23,443 nt of DNA from Faecalibacterium sp. UBA7177 (GTDB lineage: Bacteria > Bacillota > Clostridia > Oscillospirales > Ruminococcaceae). The stretch's first letter is position 1; each line of letters starts with the position of its first letter. Position numbers and translations under genes: made by a program. The notes under the pieces are model-generated. The model made no database searches. It was not told the origin of the DNA and saw only the letters and a list, made by a program, of their open reading frames with translations. Positions 7,668-14,693 of this stretch are shown here, one piece after another. Location: the NCBI GenBank assembly GCA_002491225.1, contig DKVN01000060.1, forward strand, positions 698-24,140. Direction: 5' to 3'.

Positions 7668-8486
7668 ATGAAAGAGATTTTGAACGCACCCTTTGTCGTC
7701 GAGATGGTCCGCATGGCCACCAACATGTACGCCCACGGATGGGACGAGCGCAACGGCGGAAACATCAGCTATATGCTCAGCGAGGCCCAGGTGGCGGAAT
7801 ACCTGGACACAAGCGCAGTGCTGCGCACCATCCCCACCGGCTTTGAGGCCCCGGTGCTGGAGGGGAAGTATTTTCTGGTCACCGGCACCGGCAAGTACTT
7901 TAAAAACGTGCAGTACGCGCCTGAGGTAAATCTGGGGCTCATCCGCATCATCGAGGGCGGCAAAACGGCCGAGCTGCTCTGGGGCTTTGCGGACGGTGGA
8001 AGGTTCACCAGCGAGTTCCCCGCCCACATGATGAGCCACGCCGCCCGGCTGGCGGTCGACCCGGACAACCGGGTGGTGATGCACTGCCACCCGGCCAACC
8101 TGCTGGCCATGAGCTATGTGCACAGCCTGGACGAGCGCGCCTTTACCCGCACCCTGTGGCAGATGAGCACCGAGTGCATCGTCGTCTTCCCCGAGGGGGT
8201 CAACGTGCTGCCCTGGATGCTCTGCGGCACCAACGAGATCGGCGAGGCGACCGCCGAAAAGATGGCCACCGCCCGGCTGGTGGTCTGGTCTCAGCACGGC
8301 ATCTACGGCGTGGGCAGGAGCCTCGACGAGACCTTTGGCCTGATCGAGACGGCCGAAAAGGCGGCTGAGATCTACATGAAAACCGCCCATCTGCCCATCC
8401 TGAACACCATCACCGACGAGGCCCTGTGGCAGCTGGCGGACTTTTTCAAGGTGACCCCGCGCGATGGCTTTTTGAGCGCGCGGTGA
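7668..8486 (+). CDS. rhaD: Rhamnulose-1-phosphate aldolase (class II)
   Basis: Cleaves L-rhamnulose 1-phosphate to dihydroxyacetone phosphate and L-lactaldehyde, using Zn2+. The product is 272 residues (E. coli RhaD is 274). Early motifs HGWDERNGGNIS (23-34) and VTGTGKYFKNVQ match RhaD. The zinc ligands are H139, H141 (VMHCH) and H210 (SQHGIYG), and the catalytic Glu is E116 in TSEFPAH. The later STECIVVFPEGVNVLPWM and SLDETFGLIETAEKAAE are also characteristic. The ATG at 7668 follows AAAGGAGAG by seven bases; the in-frame start at 7623 lies before that site and is rejected. It is the last gene of the plus operon and is followed by a strong terminator. No lactaldehyde reductase or RhaM is in the window. 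Confidence 0.96.
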   Translation: MKEILNAPFVVEMVRMATNMYAHGWDERNGGNISYMLSEAQVAEYLDTSAVLRTIPTGFEAPVLEGKYFLVTGTGKYFKNVQYAPEVNLGLIRIIEGGKTAELLWGFADGGRFTSEFPAHMMSHAARLAVDPDNRVVMHCHPANLLAMSYVHSLDERAFTRTLWQMSTECIVVFPEGVNVLPWMLCGTNEIGEATAEKMATARLVVWSQHGIYGVGRSLDETFGLIETAEKAAEIYMKTAHLPILNTITDEALWQLADFFKVTPRDGFLSAR

Positions 8487-8512
8487 GCGGCCCGCCTCGG
8501 AGATCATAAGCA

Positions 8513-8566
8513 AAAGCGCACCCCTGACCCGCTCAAGACGCGGTGCCGGGGGTGCGCTTTGTTTTG
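8513..8566. terminator. Shared terminator between convergent rhamnose and TRAP operons
   Basis: AAAGCGCACCCC (8513-8524) pairs perfectly with GGGGTGCGCTTT (8549-8560), a 12-bp stem, followed on the plus strand by GTTTTGT. The loop can form an inner GC stem. It lies 26 bases after rhaD and 24 bases after the yhcH stop on the other strand, so it can serve both operons; the U-run is better on the plus strand. Confidence 0.85.
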
Positions 8567-8584
8567 TATCAAAGGAGGCCCGTG

Positions 8585-9040
8585 TTACTCCACCGGCACC
8601 TTGACCACGATCTTGTTGACCGCCATCGGCTCGCCCGCGGCGCAGCGTGGCTTGTGAGCGTCCGCCGGGGCCAGCACGACATAGTCGCCGTCGCGCAGCA
8701 AGACGCCGCCCGTCAGCTTCGGCGTCTGGAAAAACTGGATATCCTCTTTGGGGTCATACTCGGTCATGGCGGCAAGGTCCCCAGCCTCCACGACGCCCAC
8801 CAGCTCCACACCGCTGACCATGTACTGCACATCAAAGTATTTGACATGGGTCTCAAAATTCAGCTGCTCGGCCGGGCTCGTGGTGTACCGCTGCACGCTG
8901 GCCCGCACGCCGTGCTCCAGCTCGTACCAGCCCTCGGCCAGGCTGGCAAGATCCTCCCGCCGCAAAAACGCAAAGGCGGTTTGGAATTTGGGGGCGGTGA
9001 GGTCGTAGCGGTTCTCCTGGCCCAATACGGAATTCAGCAT
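8585..9040 (-). CDS. YhcH/YjgK/YiaL (DUF386) family protein
   Basis: A 151-residue cupin-like protein of the DUF386 family. Recognisable features are NFETHVKYFDVQYMVSGVE (family pattern E-x-H-x-x-x-x-D-x-Q-x-x-x-x-G-x-E), the EYDPKEDIQFF stretch, and the metal-binding-type APADAHKPR near the end. Relatives are E. coli YhcH/NanQ, reported as a sialic acid anomerase, and YiaL, encoded beside the YiaMNO TRAP transporter. A role as a sugar-acid mutarotase or isomerase is inferred. The ATG at 9040 has AGGAGT 9 bases upstream. It is the last gene of the TRAP operon, 140 bases after the beta-propeller gene, with two strong GC hairpins in between. Confidence 0.88.
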   Translation of the reverse strand: MLNSVLGQENRYDLTAPKFQTAFAFLRREDLASLAEGWYELEHGVRASVQRYTTSPAEQLNFETHVKYFDVQYMVSGVELVGVVEAGDLAAMTEYDPKEDIQFFQTPKLTGGVLLRDGDYVVLAPADAHKPRCAAGEPMAVNKIVVKVPVE

Positions 9041-9064
9041 ATGGATCACTCCTGTCCTTTTTTT

Positions 9065-9155
9065 CGCCTGTTGGGGCCGGGGCGGCGCGGCCGGGGCCCC
9101 AAAATCAGGCGTTTGAAACGAGGCCGGGGCGGCCTGTTTTGCAGCCGCCCCGGCC
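9065..9155. repeat. Two strong GC hairpins between the beta-propeller and yhcH genes
   Basis: Hairpin A (9065-9111): CGCCTG and TTGGGGCC at 9065-9078 pair with GGCCCCAA (9095-9102) and CAGGCG (9106-9111). Hairpin B (9122-9155): GGCCGGGGCGGC (9122-9133) pairs perfectly with GCCGCCCCGGCC (9144-9155) around a 10-base loop. The 12-mer GGCCGGGGCGGC also occurs inside hairpin A at 9075-9086. On the minus strand no U-run follows either stem, so they look more like mRNA-stability or processing elements than terminators. Confidence 0.65.
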
Positions 9156-9180
9156 CTTTGCGCAAACCCTGTGGCTGCTC

Positions 9181-10215
9181 TCAGCGGATCCGCCGGAGCT
9201 GGATACACTGATGATCTTCGGTGGCGGTGGTCGGGAAGAGGAAGAGATCGCCCTTCGAGTTGACCGCCATGCCGTGCGCGCGCAACTCGCTGTTGAAGTA
9301 GCCGATCTGCGCCACGACCTCAAACTCCGGGGTGAAGACGGTCAGATAACCGCCGCGGCCCACCACGTAGATATACTCCTTGTCCGACGCGATGCCGGAG
9401 GGCTGGCCCAGATTGCCCTTGCAGTAAGCCAGAACGTTTCCCTCCTCGTCAAACACATGGACGGCGTTCTGATCACGGTCCAGCACCCAGACCTGATCCT
9501 TGGCGTCCACGGTGATCGCATGAACCATCAGGAACTTGCCCGGCTCATCGCCCACGCCGCCCCAGGTCTTGAGCAGCTTGCCCTCGCGGCTGAAGCGGTG
9601 CACGGCGCAGTTGCCGTAGCCGTCCGACACAAAGATATCGCCTTTGGAATTCATCGCCACATCGGTGGGGCGGTTGAAGGGCTCGGCGCAGCGCACGATG
9701 GTGTTCCGCTCGGCCTCGGTCAGGGCGGTGAGCATCGGGATGCGCATATAGGGCTCAGGCGGATAGATGTTGCCCTGGCGGCGCTGCTTGTTGTAGTAGT
9801 TGCCGTCAAATCCGCTGTCGCTGCCCTTGCCGTAGTTGCCCAGGTCCCGGATGACCTTGCCTGCGGCCGGGTCAATCTCCCGCACAACATGCACGGGGAT
9901 ATCGGTCATCAGAACGGTGTTTTCGGGGGTGACGGTGCCAAAATGGCAGGCTTTGATCAGGCCGGCGCCAAACTCGCCGATGTAATTGCCGTTGGGGTCC
10001 AGCTTGACAAAGGGGTTGGGGGTGCCGCGGAAGCAGAGGATCACATTATCCTCATTGTCCACATACCCGCCGCCGACGCTGGCCGAATCGGACCAGTGCA
10101 AATACGGGGGCAGATTTTTGGCAAAATCGGCCACGAATTCATACTTGAGCCCGCCGCCCTCGTAGGTGATGGAGCAGTGCTTTTCACGGTCGTAATCACA
10201 TTTCATCAGCTTCAT
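9181..10215 (-). CDS. NHL-repeat / six-bladed beta-propeller protein
   Basis: A 344-residue protein built from NHL-like blades. Visible repeats include FNRPTDVAMNSKGDIFVSDG (about 183-202), MVHAITVDAKDQVWVLDRDQ, LGQPSGIASDKEYIYVVGRG and LRAHGMAVNSKGDLFLFPT, with an earlier, more divergent DNEDNVILCFRG. Such propellers occur in peptidyl-amidating lyases, SMP-30-like lactonases and protein scaffolds; no catalytic signature is clear enough to choose. There is no signal peptide, so it is probably cytoplasmic. The ATG at 10215 has a TAGGAGGT site 7 bases upstream; a second ATG nine bases on is less well placed. It sits in the TRAP operon, 47 bases after the 2H-like gene. A lactonase or hydrolase acting on the imported compound is a guess from context. 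Confidence 0.8.
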   Translation of the reverse strand: MKLMKCDYDREKHCSITYEGGGLKYEFVADFAKNLPPYLHWSDSASVGGGYVDNEDNVILCFRGTPNPFVKLDPNGNYIGEFGAGLIKACHFGTVTPENTVLMTDIPVHVVREIDPAAGKVIRDLGNYGKGSDSGFDGNYYNKQRRQGNIYPPEPYMRIPMLTALTEAERNTIVRCAEPFNRPTDVAMNSKGDIFVSDGYGNCAVHRFSREGKLLKTWGGVGDEPGKFLMVHAITVDAKDQVWVLDRDQNAVHVFDEEGNVLAYCKGNLGQPSGIASDKEYIYVVGRGGYLTVFTPEFEVVAQIGYFNSELRAHGMAVNSKGDLFLFPTTATEDHQCIQLRRIR

Positions 10216-10262
10216 GAATCATACCTCCTAAAAAATCGGTTTCGTATTTCGTCGGTTGGGAT

Positions 10263-10829
10263 TCAGGCCAGCCGGACGCGCTTGCAGCAGAAGAAATTGC
10301 CCGCCCCAATGTGGGCTTCGTCATAATAGAAGACACCCAGCTCATCAAAGCGCAGGGTCTTGCCGCTGATCAGGCTCCGGTCAAAACCCTTGACATAGCT
10401 CTCATAGGCCGCGAAGGGGGCCTTGCCAAAGCCAAGGGTGATGCCGCGGCTGCCGGTAACGCCGTCCTTTTCGGGCACGTCCAGCCCCAGCGTCTGCCGC
10501 AGGGCGTGCACCGTTGCAAGGCGCAGAGCGTCCAGATCCAGCGGGGTATCAAAGATCAGGCTGTAATTGCCGGTGACATCGCCGATCGGCGCGCAGCCGA
10601 TCTCCTTGAGGGTGACCGTGACCGGATGCAGCGTTTTGGCGAAATCCTCCGCAAAGCGCAGGTAAGCGTCGTAGTCGGTCACCTCATAGGGCAGGCCCAG
10701 CGAGATGTGCCGCGGCAGCCCGGCCGCCGCCACCCCCAGGCCGCCGTCCATCGCACCCTTGCGCATGATCTCACGGCAGAAGTTTTCGGCGTCAAAATCC
10801 GCCAGAAGGCACAGGGTTCCCTTTTTCAT
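10263..10829 (-). CDS. 2H-phosphoesterase-like protein with one H-x-S motif missing
   Basis: A 188-residue protein resembling the 2'-5' RNA ligase/cyclic phosphodiesterase (2H) fold. The first motif is present as PRHISLGL (H41-I-S43), followed by a typical LKEIGCAP region. The second motif, which should be H-x-T/S, reads RGITLGFG (G129-I-T131), so the second catalytic histidine appears replaced by glycine. That argues against normal two-histidine catalysis. The ATG at 10829 has AGGAAGGG about 9 bases upstream; an upstream start at 10862 would overlap the dctM stop region. It lies directly after dctM in the TRAP operon. Its substrate is unknown, and a binding role or a different fold is possible. 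Confidence 0.6.
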   Translation of the reverse strand: MKKGTLCLLADFDAENFCREIMRKGAMDGGLGVAAAGLPRHISLGLPYEVTDYDAYLRFAEDFAKTLHPVTVTLKEIGCAPIGDVTGNYSLIFDTPLDLDALRLATVHALRQTLGLDVPEKDGVTGSRGITLGFGKAPFAAYESYVKGFDRSLISGKTLRFDELGVFYYDEAHIGAGNFFCCKRVRLA

Positions 10830-10851
10830 AATAATCACCCTTCCTGATTGC

Positions 10852-12150
10852 TCACATGACAAAACTGGGATAGAAGGTAACGATCTGCGGGAAGAAGACC
10901 ATCAGCACACACAGCAGCAACAGCCCCGCGATAAAGGGCATGCTCTCCTTGGCTACCTTGAGCGGGTCGGTCTCGGCGATGCGGGCGGTCAGATAGAGCA
11001 GCCCGCCCACCGGAGGCGTGTTCAGCCCGATGGCGGTGATGATCGAACCGGCCACCGCGAACACATAGGGATCGATGCCGACCGAGGTCAGGGTGACCGC
11101 AAGCACCGGCATAAACACCAGGGTGATGACGGTGGTTTCCAGCACCATGCCGAGGATGAAGATGATGCCCAGCACCAGGATGAAGAGCAGCTGGGGCGAG
11201 AGCCCGGCCGCGGCCAGCGATGCCGCCAGCTTGCCCGAAAAGTTCATGGTGCCGATGATCCACACAAAGACGGTGGCGCCGGCCAGCATGGCCAGAGTGG
11301 TACAGATCTGCCGCGCGGTGCTGTAAAGCGCCTTGCCAAAGGCCTTGAGATCCATCTCCTTATAGATGAACACCGCGATAAACAGCGCGAAGATGCAGGA
11401 GACCGCACCGATCTCGGTTACGGTGCCGATGCCCTCGGTGAGGCAGATGATGATGCCGACCGGCAGCACCAACGCCCAGAAGTTCTCCTTGAACTCGACC
11501 CAGATGTTCTTCCAGCCGCCAAAGGGGATGGAGGGATAGTTGCGCTTGTGCGAGATGTACATGGAGTAGATCAGCTCGACAACGCACATCCCGATACCGG
11601 GCACAAAGCCGCACAAAAACAGCTTGCGCACCGAGAGGTTCATCATGCTGGCCAGCAGCACGAAGGTGGTGGAAGGCGGGATGATCGGCCCGATGATCGA
11701 GCTCATCTGGGTGACAGCGGCGGAATACGGCGCGTCATACCCCTGCTTTTTCATCATGGGAATCATCAGGTTGCCGATCGAGGCGGTATCCGCCACGGCA
11801 GAACCCGAAACACCCGCAAAAATGGTGGAGGCCGCGATATTGATGTGGCTCAGCCCACCCTTGAGATGCCCAATGCAGGCGTTGCCGAAGCGAACCATCC
11901 GGTCGCCCAGGCCGCCGCAGTTGAGCACCGAGCCGAGGAAAAAGTAGAAGATGACCGCCGCGAAGGTCTGGTTGCTCAGGCCATTGACAAAGGTCTGGGC
12001 AAACACAAAGGCGGGCATCGAGCCAGGGAAGATTACGGCATAGGCCCCGGCCGCCGCGAAGCAGGCGAGAAAAAATGGGAACCGCAGAAACATGGTCAAA
12101 AACAGTACGCCAAAAATCACAACCAGCTTCAGGATGATCGCGCTTGTCAC
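10852..12150 (-). CDS. dctM: TRAP transporter large permease (DctM family)
   Basis: Large membrane subunit of a tripartite ATP-independent periplasmic transporter, importing an organic acid with Na+. The product is 432 residues with about 12 hydrophobic segments. Family motifs include FAGVSGSAVADTASIG (substrate/Na+ site), IIPPSTTFVLLA, and the second-half repeat FILGMVLETTVITLVFMPVL and IGLNTPPVGGLLY. The start is taken as GTG 12150, whose last two bases form part of the dctQ stop (GTGA overlap) and which follows GGAAAGGGGG; an in-frame GTG at 12171 is an alternative giving 439 residues. The overlap implies translational coupling with dctQ. Confidence 0.95.
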   Translation of the reverse strand: MTSAIILKLVVIFGVLFLTMFLRFPFFLACFAAAGAYAVIFPGSMPAFVFAQTFVNGLSNQTFAAVIFYFFLGSVLNCGGLGDRMVRFGNACIGHLKGGLSHINIAASTIFAGVSGSAVADTASIGNLMIPMMKKQGYDAPYSAAVTQMSSIIGPIIPPSTTFVLLASMMNLSVRKLFLCGFVPGIGMCVVELIYSMYISHKRNYPSIPFGGWKNIWVEFKENFWALVLPVGIIICLTEGIGTVTEIGAVSCIFALFIAVFIYKEMDLKAFGKALYSTARQICTTLAMLAGATVFVWIIGTMNFSGKLAASLAAAGLSPQLLFILVLGIIFILGMVLETTVITLVFMPVLAVTLTSVGIDPYVFAVAGSIITAIGLNTPPVGGLLYLTARIAETDPLKVAKESMPFIAGLLLLCVLMVFFPQIVTFYPSFVM

Positions 12151-12641
12151 GTGTTTTTGCCCCCTTTCCACTCAAGGATCTGGGTTACAATGCAGACGAT
12201 GCAGGCCATCACCAGCAGCCCGCCGCCAACGATCACTGGCCAGTAGCGGAAGCTCTCGTCAAAGCCAATGACCGATTGGGTCAGACCGGTGTTAATCTTT
12301 TGGGTGATGCGGCCAAGATAAACCATGCCTGCGCCGGTTGCCACACCGACAAAGTCCAGCGCGAAGAGCAGCCGCTCCTTGCCCTTGGGGGACAGGACAT
12401 TGTCGATGATGTTGATCAGCAGATGCTCACGGTTCATCCAGCCCACGCTGACGCCCAGGCCCATGATCCAGAGCATGCTGATAACCGTGATGTCCTCGGT
12501 ATAGATGAACGCACCGTTGGTCACATACCGCATGATCACATTGACAAAGTTGAGCAGCAGGATCCCCAAACAGAGCGCGGCACAGATCCAGACAATGACA
12601 TCCGTGTAGATTTTTTTGAACTTTTGCAGTGCGGGCAGCAT
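12147..12641 (-). CDS. dctQ: TRAP transporter small permease (DctQ family)
   Basis: Small membrane subunit of the TRAP transporter, 164 residues with four hydrophobic segments, the normal DctQ plan. The segment FVNVIMRYVTNGAFIYTEDITVISMLWIM contains the family pattern N-V-x-x-R-Y and the conserved E before the second membrane span; GWMNREHLLINII follows. The ATG at 12641 has AAGGAGGGGG about 9 bases upstream. It overlaps dctM by four bases and lies 94 bases after dctP, separated from it by a hairpin that probably lowers permease expression relative to the binding protein. Confidence 0.94.
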   Translation of the reverse strand: MLPALQKFKKIYTDVIVWICAALCLGILLLNFVNVIMRYVTNGAFIYTEDITVISMLWIMGLGVSVGWMNREHLLINIIDNVLSPKGKERLLFALDFVGVATGAGMVYLGRITQKINTGLTQSVIGFDESFRYWPVIVGGGLLVMACIVCIVTQILEWKGGKNT

Positions 12642-12684
12642 TCAGGCACCCCCTCCTTGCAGTTTTCTTTCTTCTTTCGCTCCT

Positions 12685-12728
12685 TAAAAAGAGTGTGCCC
12701 CGCATTATTTGGGTCACGCAGGGCACAC
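12685..12728 (-). terminator. Intra-operon attenuating hairpin between dctP and dctQ
   Basis: Reading on the minus strand, GTGTGCCC (12721-12728) pairs with GGGCACAC (12693-12700), an 8-bp stem with a 20-base loop, followed by TCTTTTTAA. It starts eight bases after the dctP stop. Partial termination here would make more binding protein than permease, a stoichiometry commonly needed by such transporters. Confidence 0.7.
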
Positions 12729-12735
12729 CTTTCTT

Positions 12736-13854
12736 TTACTGGTTCATGGCCTGAATCTCATCGTACAGGCCCGCACGGAATGCCTTGCCATCGAACTCGT
12801 TTTTGACGATATCGGTAAAGAAGTTTTTCCACTCATCATAATCAAACTCGACGATGGTGCCGCCATTGTCAACAATCTCCTGCTTGCTGCTCTCGTAGCG
12901 GGCAGCGTAGGCAGAGGTGCCAGCCTCGGTAGCGGCGGCGCAGGCTTCGGCCCACCACTCCTTCTCCTGATCGCTCATCTTATTCCAAGTGATTTCGGAG
13001 GTGTAGCAGAACTGCGCCTGACGGATGTAATCGATCTCGGTAAAGTAGGGAGCGACCTCGTACATCTTCAATGCAGAGGAGGAAACGATGTCGTTTTCCT
13101 GCCCATCCGCCACACCGGTATCAATTGAGGAGTACAGTTCGCTGCCTGGGATCTGGGCGGGCGAGGTACCGGCAGCGGTCCAGACGCGGATCTGAACATC
13201 AGACTCCGGCACACGGAGCTTAACGCCCTGCAGTTCGCTGGGATGCGCAATGGGGACGCGGGTGTTCAGGATTCGCGGCGGCTGATGCATAAACAGGCCA
13301 GTGATCAGGATGCCATTGTTGGCACGCATAGACTCGACCATCTCGGCCCAAAGATCGGAGGCCAGGAACTTATCCATATGCTCATCACTGTCAAACACAA
13401 AAGGCATCGCAGCTGCATAGAAATCCTCGGTACCTTCCAGGTTGGTGGCCACATCAAAGCCGGTGATCATGCCGTCGAGGGTGCCGGCCTTGACCTGCGC
13501 CAGATGCTGCGCAGTCGAGCCATAGACGCCGCCGAACACGATCTCGAAGCCAAGAGTCCCGCCGGAAAGCTCCATCAGCTTATCGTTCATCGCTTTCATG
13601 GCCAGCTGGTAGCTGTCCTGCGGGTTGGTGCTTGCATTGGCGGTGTTGCCAAAGGTGATGATATAGGGCGCATCAACCGTACCGGCGAGGCCGGGCGCGG
13701 CATCCGGCTGGGAGTCCCCGGCATCCGCCGACTGAGACTGCGCGGGCTGGGACTGGGCCGGCTGAGAAGCCGGTGTGGATGAAGACGAACCGCCACAGGC
13801 GGCCAGGCTGACCAGCATCAGGACGGCCAGCATCATTGCTGCGAACTTTTTCAT
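12736..13854 (-). CDS. dctP: TRAP transporter substrate-binding lipoprotein (DctP family)
   Basis: Extracytoplasmic solute receptor of 372 residues. It begins with a lipoprotein signal, MKKFAAMMLAVLMLVSLAAC, with the lipobox cysteine at residue 20. A Ser/Gln/Ala/Pro-rich linker (about 22-56) and the binding domain follow. The domain has HLAQVKAGTLDGMITG, the region VKLRVPES with R214, the position that usually salt-bridges the substrate carboxylate, and the signature SSIDTGVADGQEND (242-255). A carboxylate substrate is therefore likely. The ATG at 13854 has AAGGAGG 7 bases upstream. It follows the cyclase after 137 bases that contain a hairpin, and precedes the permease genes after an attenuator. 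Confidence 0.95.
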   Translation of the reverse strand: MKKFAAMMLAVLMLVSLAACGGSSSSTPASQPAQSQPAQSQSADAGDSQPDAAPGLAGTVDAPYIITFGNTANASTNPQDSYQLAMKAMNDKLMELSGGTLGFEIVFGGVYGSTAQHLAQVKAGTLDGMITGFDVATNLEGTEDFYAAAMPFVFDSDEHMDKFLASDLWAEMVESMRANNGILITGLFMHQPPRILNTRVPIAHPSELQGVKLRVPESDVQIRVWTAAGTSPAQIPGSELYSSIDTGVADGQENDIVSSSALKMYEVAPYFTEIDYIRQAQFCYTSEITWNKMSDQEKEWWAEACAAATEAGTSAYAARYESSKQEIVDNGGTIVEFDYDEWKNFFTDIVKNEFDGKAFRAGLYDEIQAMNQ

Positions 13855-13949
13855 GGTTTGTCCTCCTTGTGATTTGGATTGAGATATTCGTTCCGGGCAC
13901 CCGGCTTTGGCCCCATCCATCCCGCGGGCCGCACAACGGGTGTCCCATG

Positions 13950-13972
13950 CAAGGGGTCTCCCAAGACCCTTG
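13950..13972. promoter_or_regulatory. Hairpin upstream of dctP
   Basis: CAAGGGGTCT (13950-13959) and AGACCCTTG (13964-13972) form a stem with one bulged base and a four-base loop, midway between the cyclase stop and dctP. There is no U-run, so it is more likely a 5' stabilising or processing hairpin for dctP mRNA than a terminator. Confidence 0.45.
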
Positions 13973-13991
13973 TCAACAGGTTGGGGCGGGC

Positions 13992-14672
13992 TCAGCCAAA
14001 CTCGCTGAGCCCCTCGATGGCGTAGGTGCGCACCGGGCAGGAATCCAGGCCCTTGATGTACATTGGTGCGTAGGAGATGAAGAAGGTGTCCTTCTTCAGC
14101 TTGTCCAGGTTGCAGAGCACTTCGAGGAAAACGATGTTCTCTGCCATGCAGATGTCGTGGAATGGCTTGACATCTTCGTTGCAGTTCTCGATCGAGACAC
14201 CGTCGCCGAAGCCCACCCCTTTGATCTTATGATCCACCATCCACTGGGCGGTCTCGCCGTTGACGAAGAGGCGCTTGTCTTCGGCGGTGTTGGTCTTGGG
14301 GGTAAAGGGGGTCAGCGGATAATGCGAGTCCAGAATCAGCACGTCCCCCTCCCTGACCTTACCGGCGCAGGCGGCGTCCAGCATGGCCGCGGTGATGTGG
14401 GCGTTGGGCCCGGCCTCCAGCATCATATAGACGCCGCGGCCCATAAAGGTGGTCAGCGGCAGGGCGGACACGTCCGGCCAGTTGTCGTCGTGATGGTAGG
14501 GGCACTCGCAGTGGGTGCCGAGGTGGCTCATCAGGTCCATATGGGTGTGGAAATCCGGGATGGGGCCGCCGGTGTTGAACCGGAACAGATGGCAGCGGCG
14601 GGTCTCGGTGGCGGGGTCAAGATATTTGGAGAGATCGACCACCCGCAGGCCGTTCAATTCATACACGCTCAT
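13992..14672 (-). CDS. Cyclase family protein (kynurenine formamidase-like metal hydrolase)
   Basis: A 226-residue metal-dependent hydrolase of the cyclase/KynB family (PF04199). The defining motif H-x-G-T-H-x-D-x-P-x-H is present as HLGTHCECPYH (50-60), with metal ligands H50, H54 and H60. The usual Asp is replaced by Glu (E56). DLSKYLDP near residue 13 and the late region VRTYAIEGL (about 215-223) also fit. Members hydrolyse formamides, lactones or cyclic amides, or act in polyketide cyclisation. No tryptophan-pathway gene is nearby, so kynurenine formamidase proper is unlikely. The ATG at 14672 has GAGG about 8 bases upstream. It is the second gene of the TRAP operon, 21 bases after the PanE-like gene. 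Confidence 0.88.
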   Translation of the reverse strand: MSVYELNGLRVVDLSKYLDPATETRRCHLFRFNTGGPIPDFHTHMDLMSHLGTHCECPYHHDDNWPDVSALPLTTFMGRGVYMMLEAGPNAHITAAMLDAACAGKVREGDVLILDSHYPLTPFTPKTNTAEDKRLFVNGETAQWMVDHKIKGVGFGDGVSIENCNEDVKPFHDICMAENIVFLEVLCNLDKLKKDTFFISYAPMYIKGLDSCPVRTYAIEGLSEFG

Positions 14673-14693
14673 AGTATTTCCTCACACTCTCTT

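Noticed and set aside
6150..8513. Long minus-strand open frames opposite the isomerase and aldolase genes
   Set aside because: They are His/Gly/Ala/Arg-rich codon shadows of well-supported genes, with no ribosome-binding sites or recognisable domains.
10705..12246. Plus-strand 513-codon frame opposite dctM
   Set aside because: It has an Asp/His/Gln/Gly-rich shadow composition; dctM on the other strand is unmistakable.
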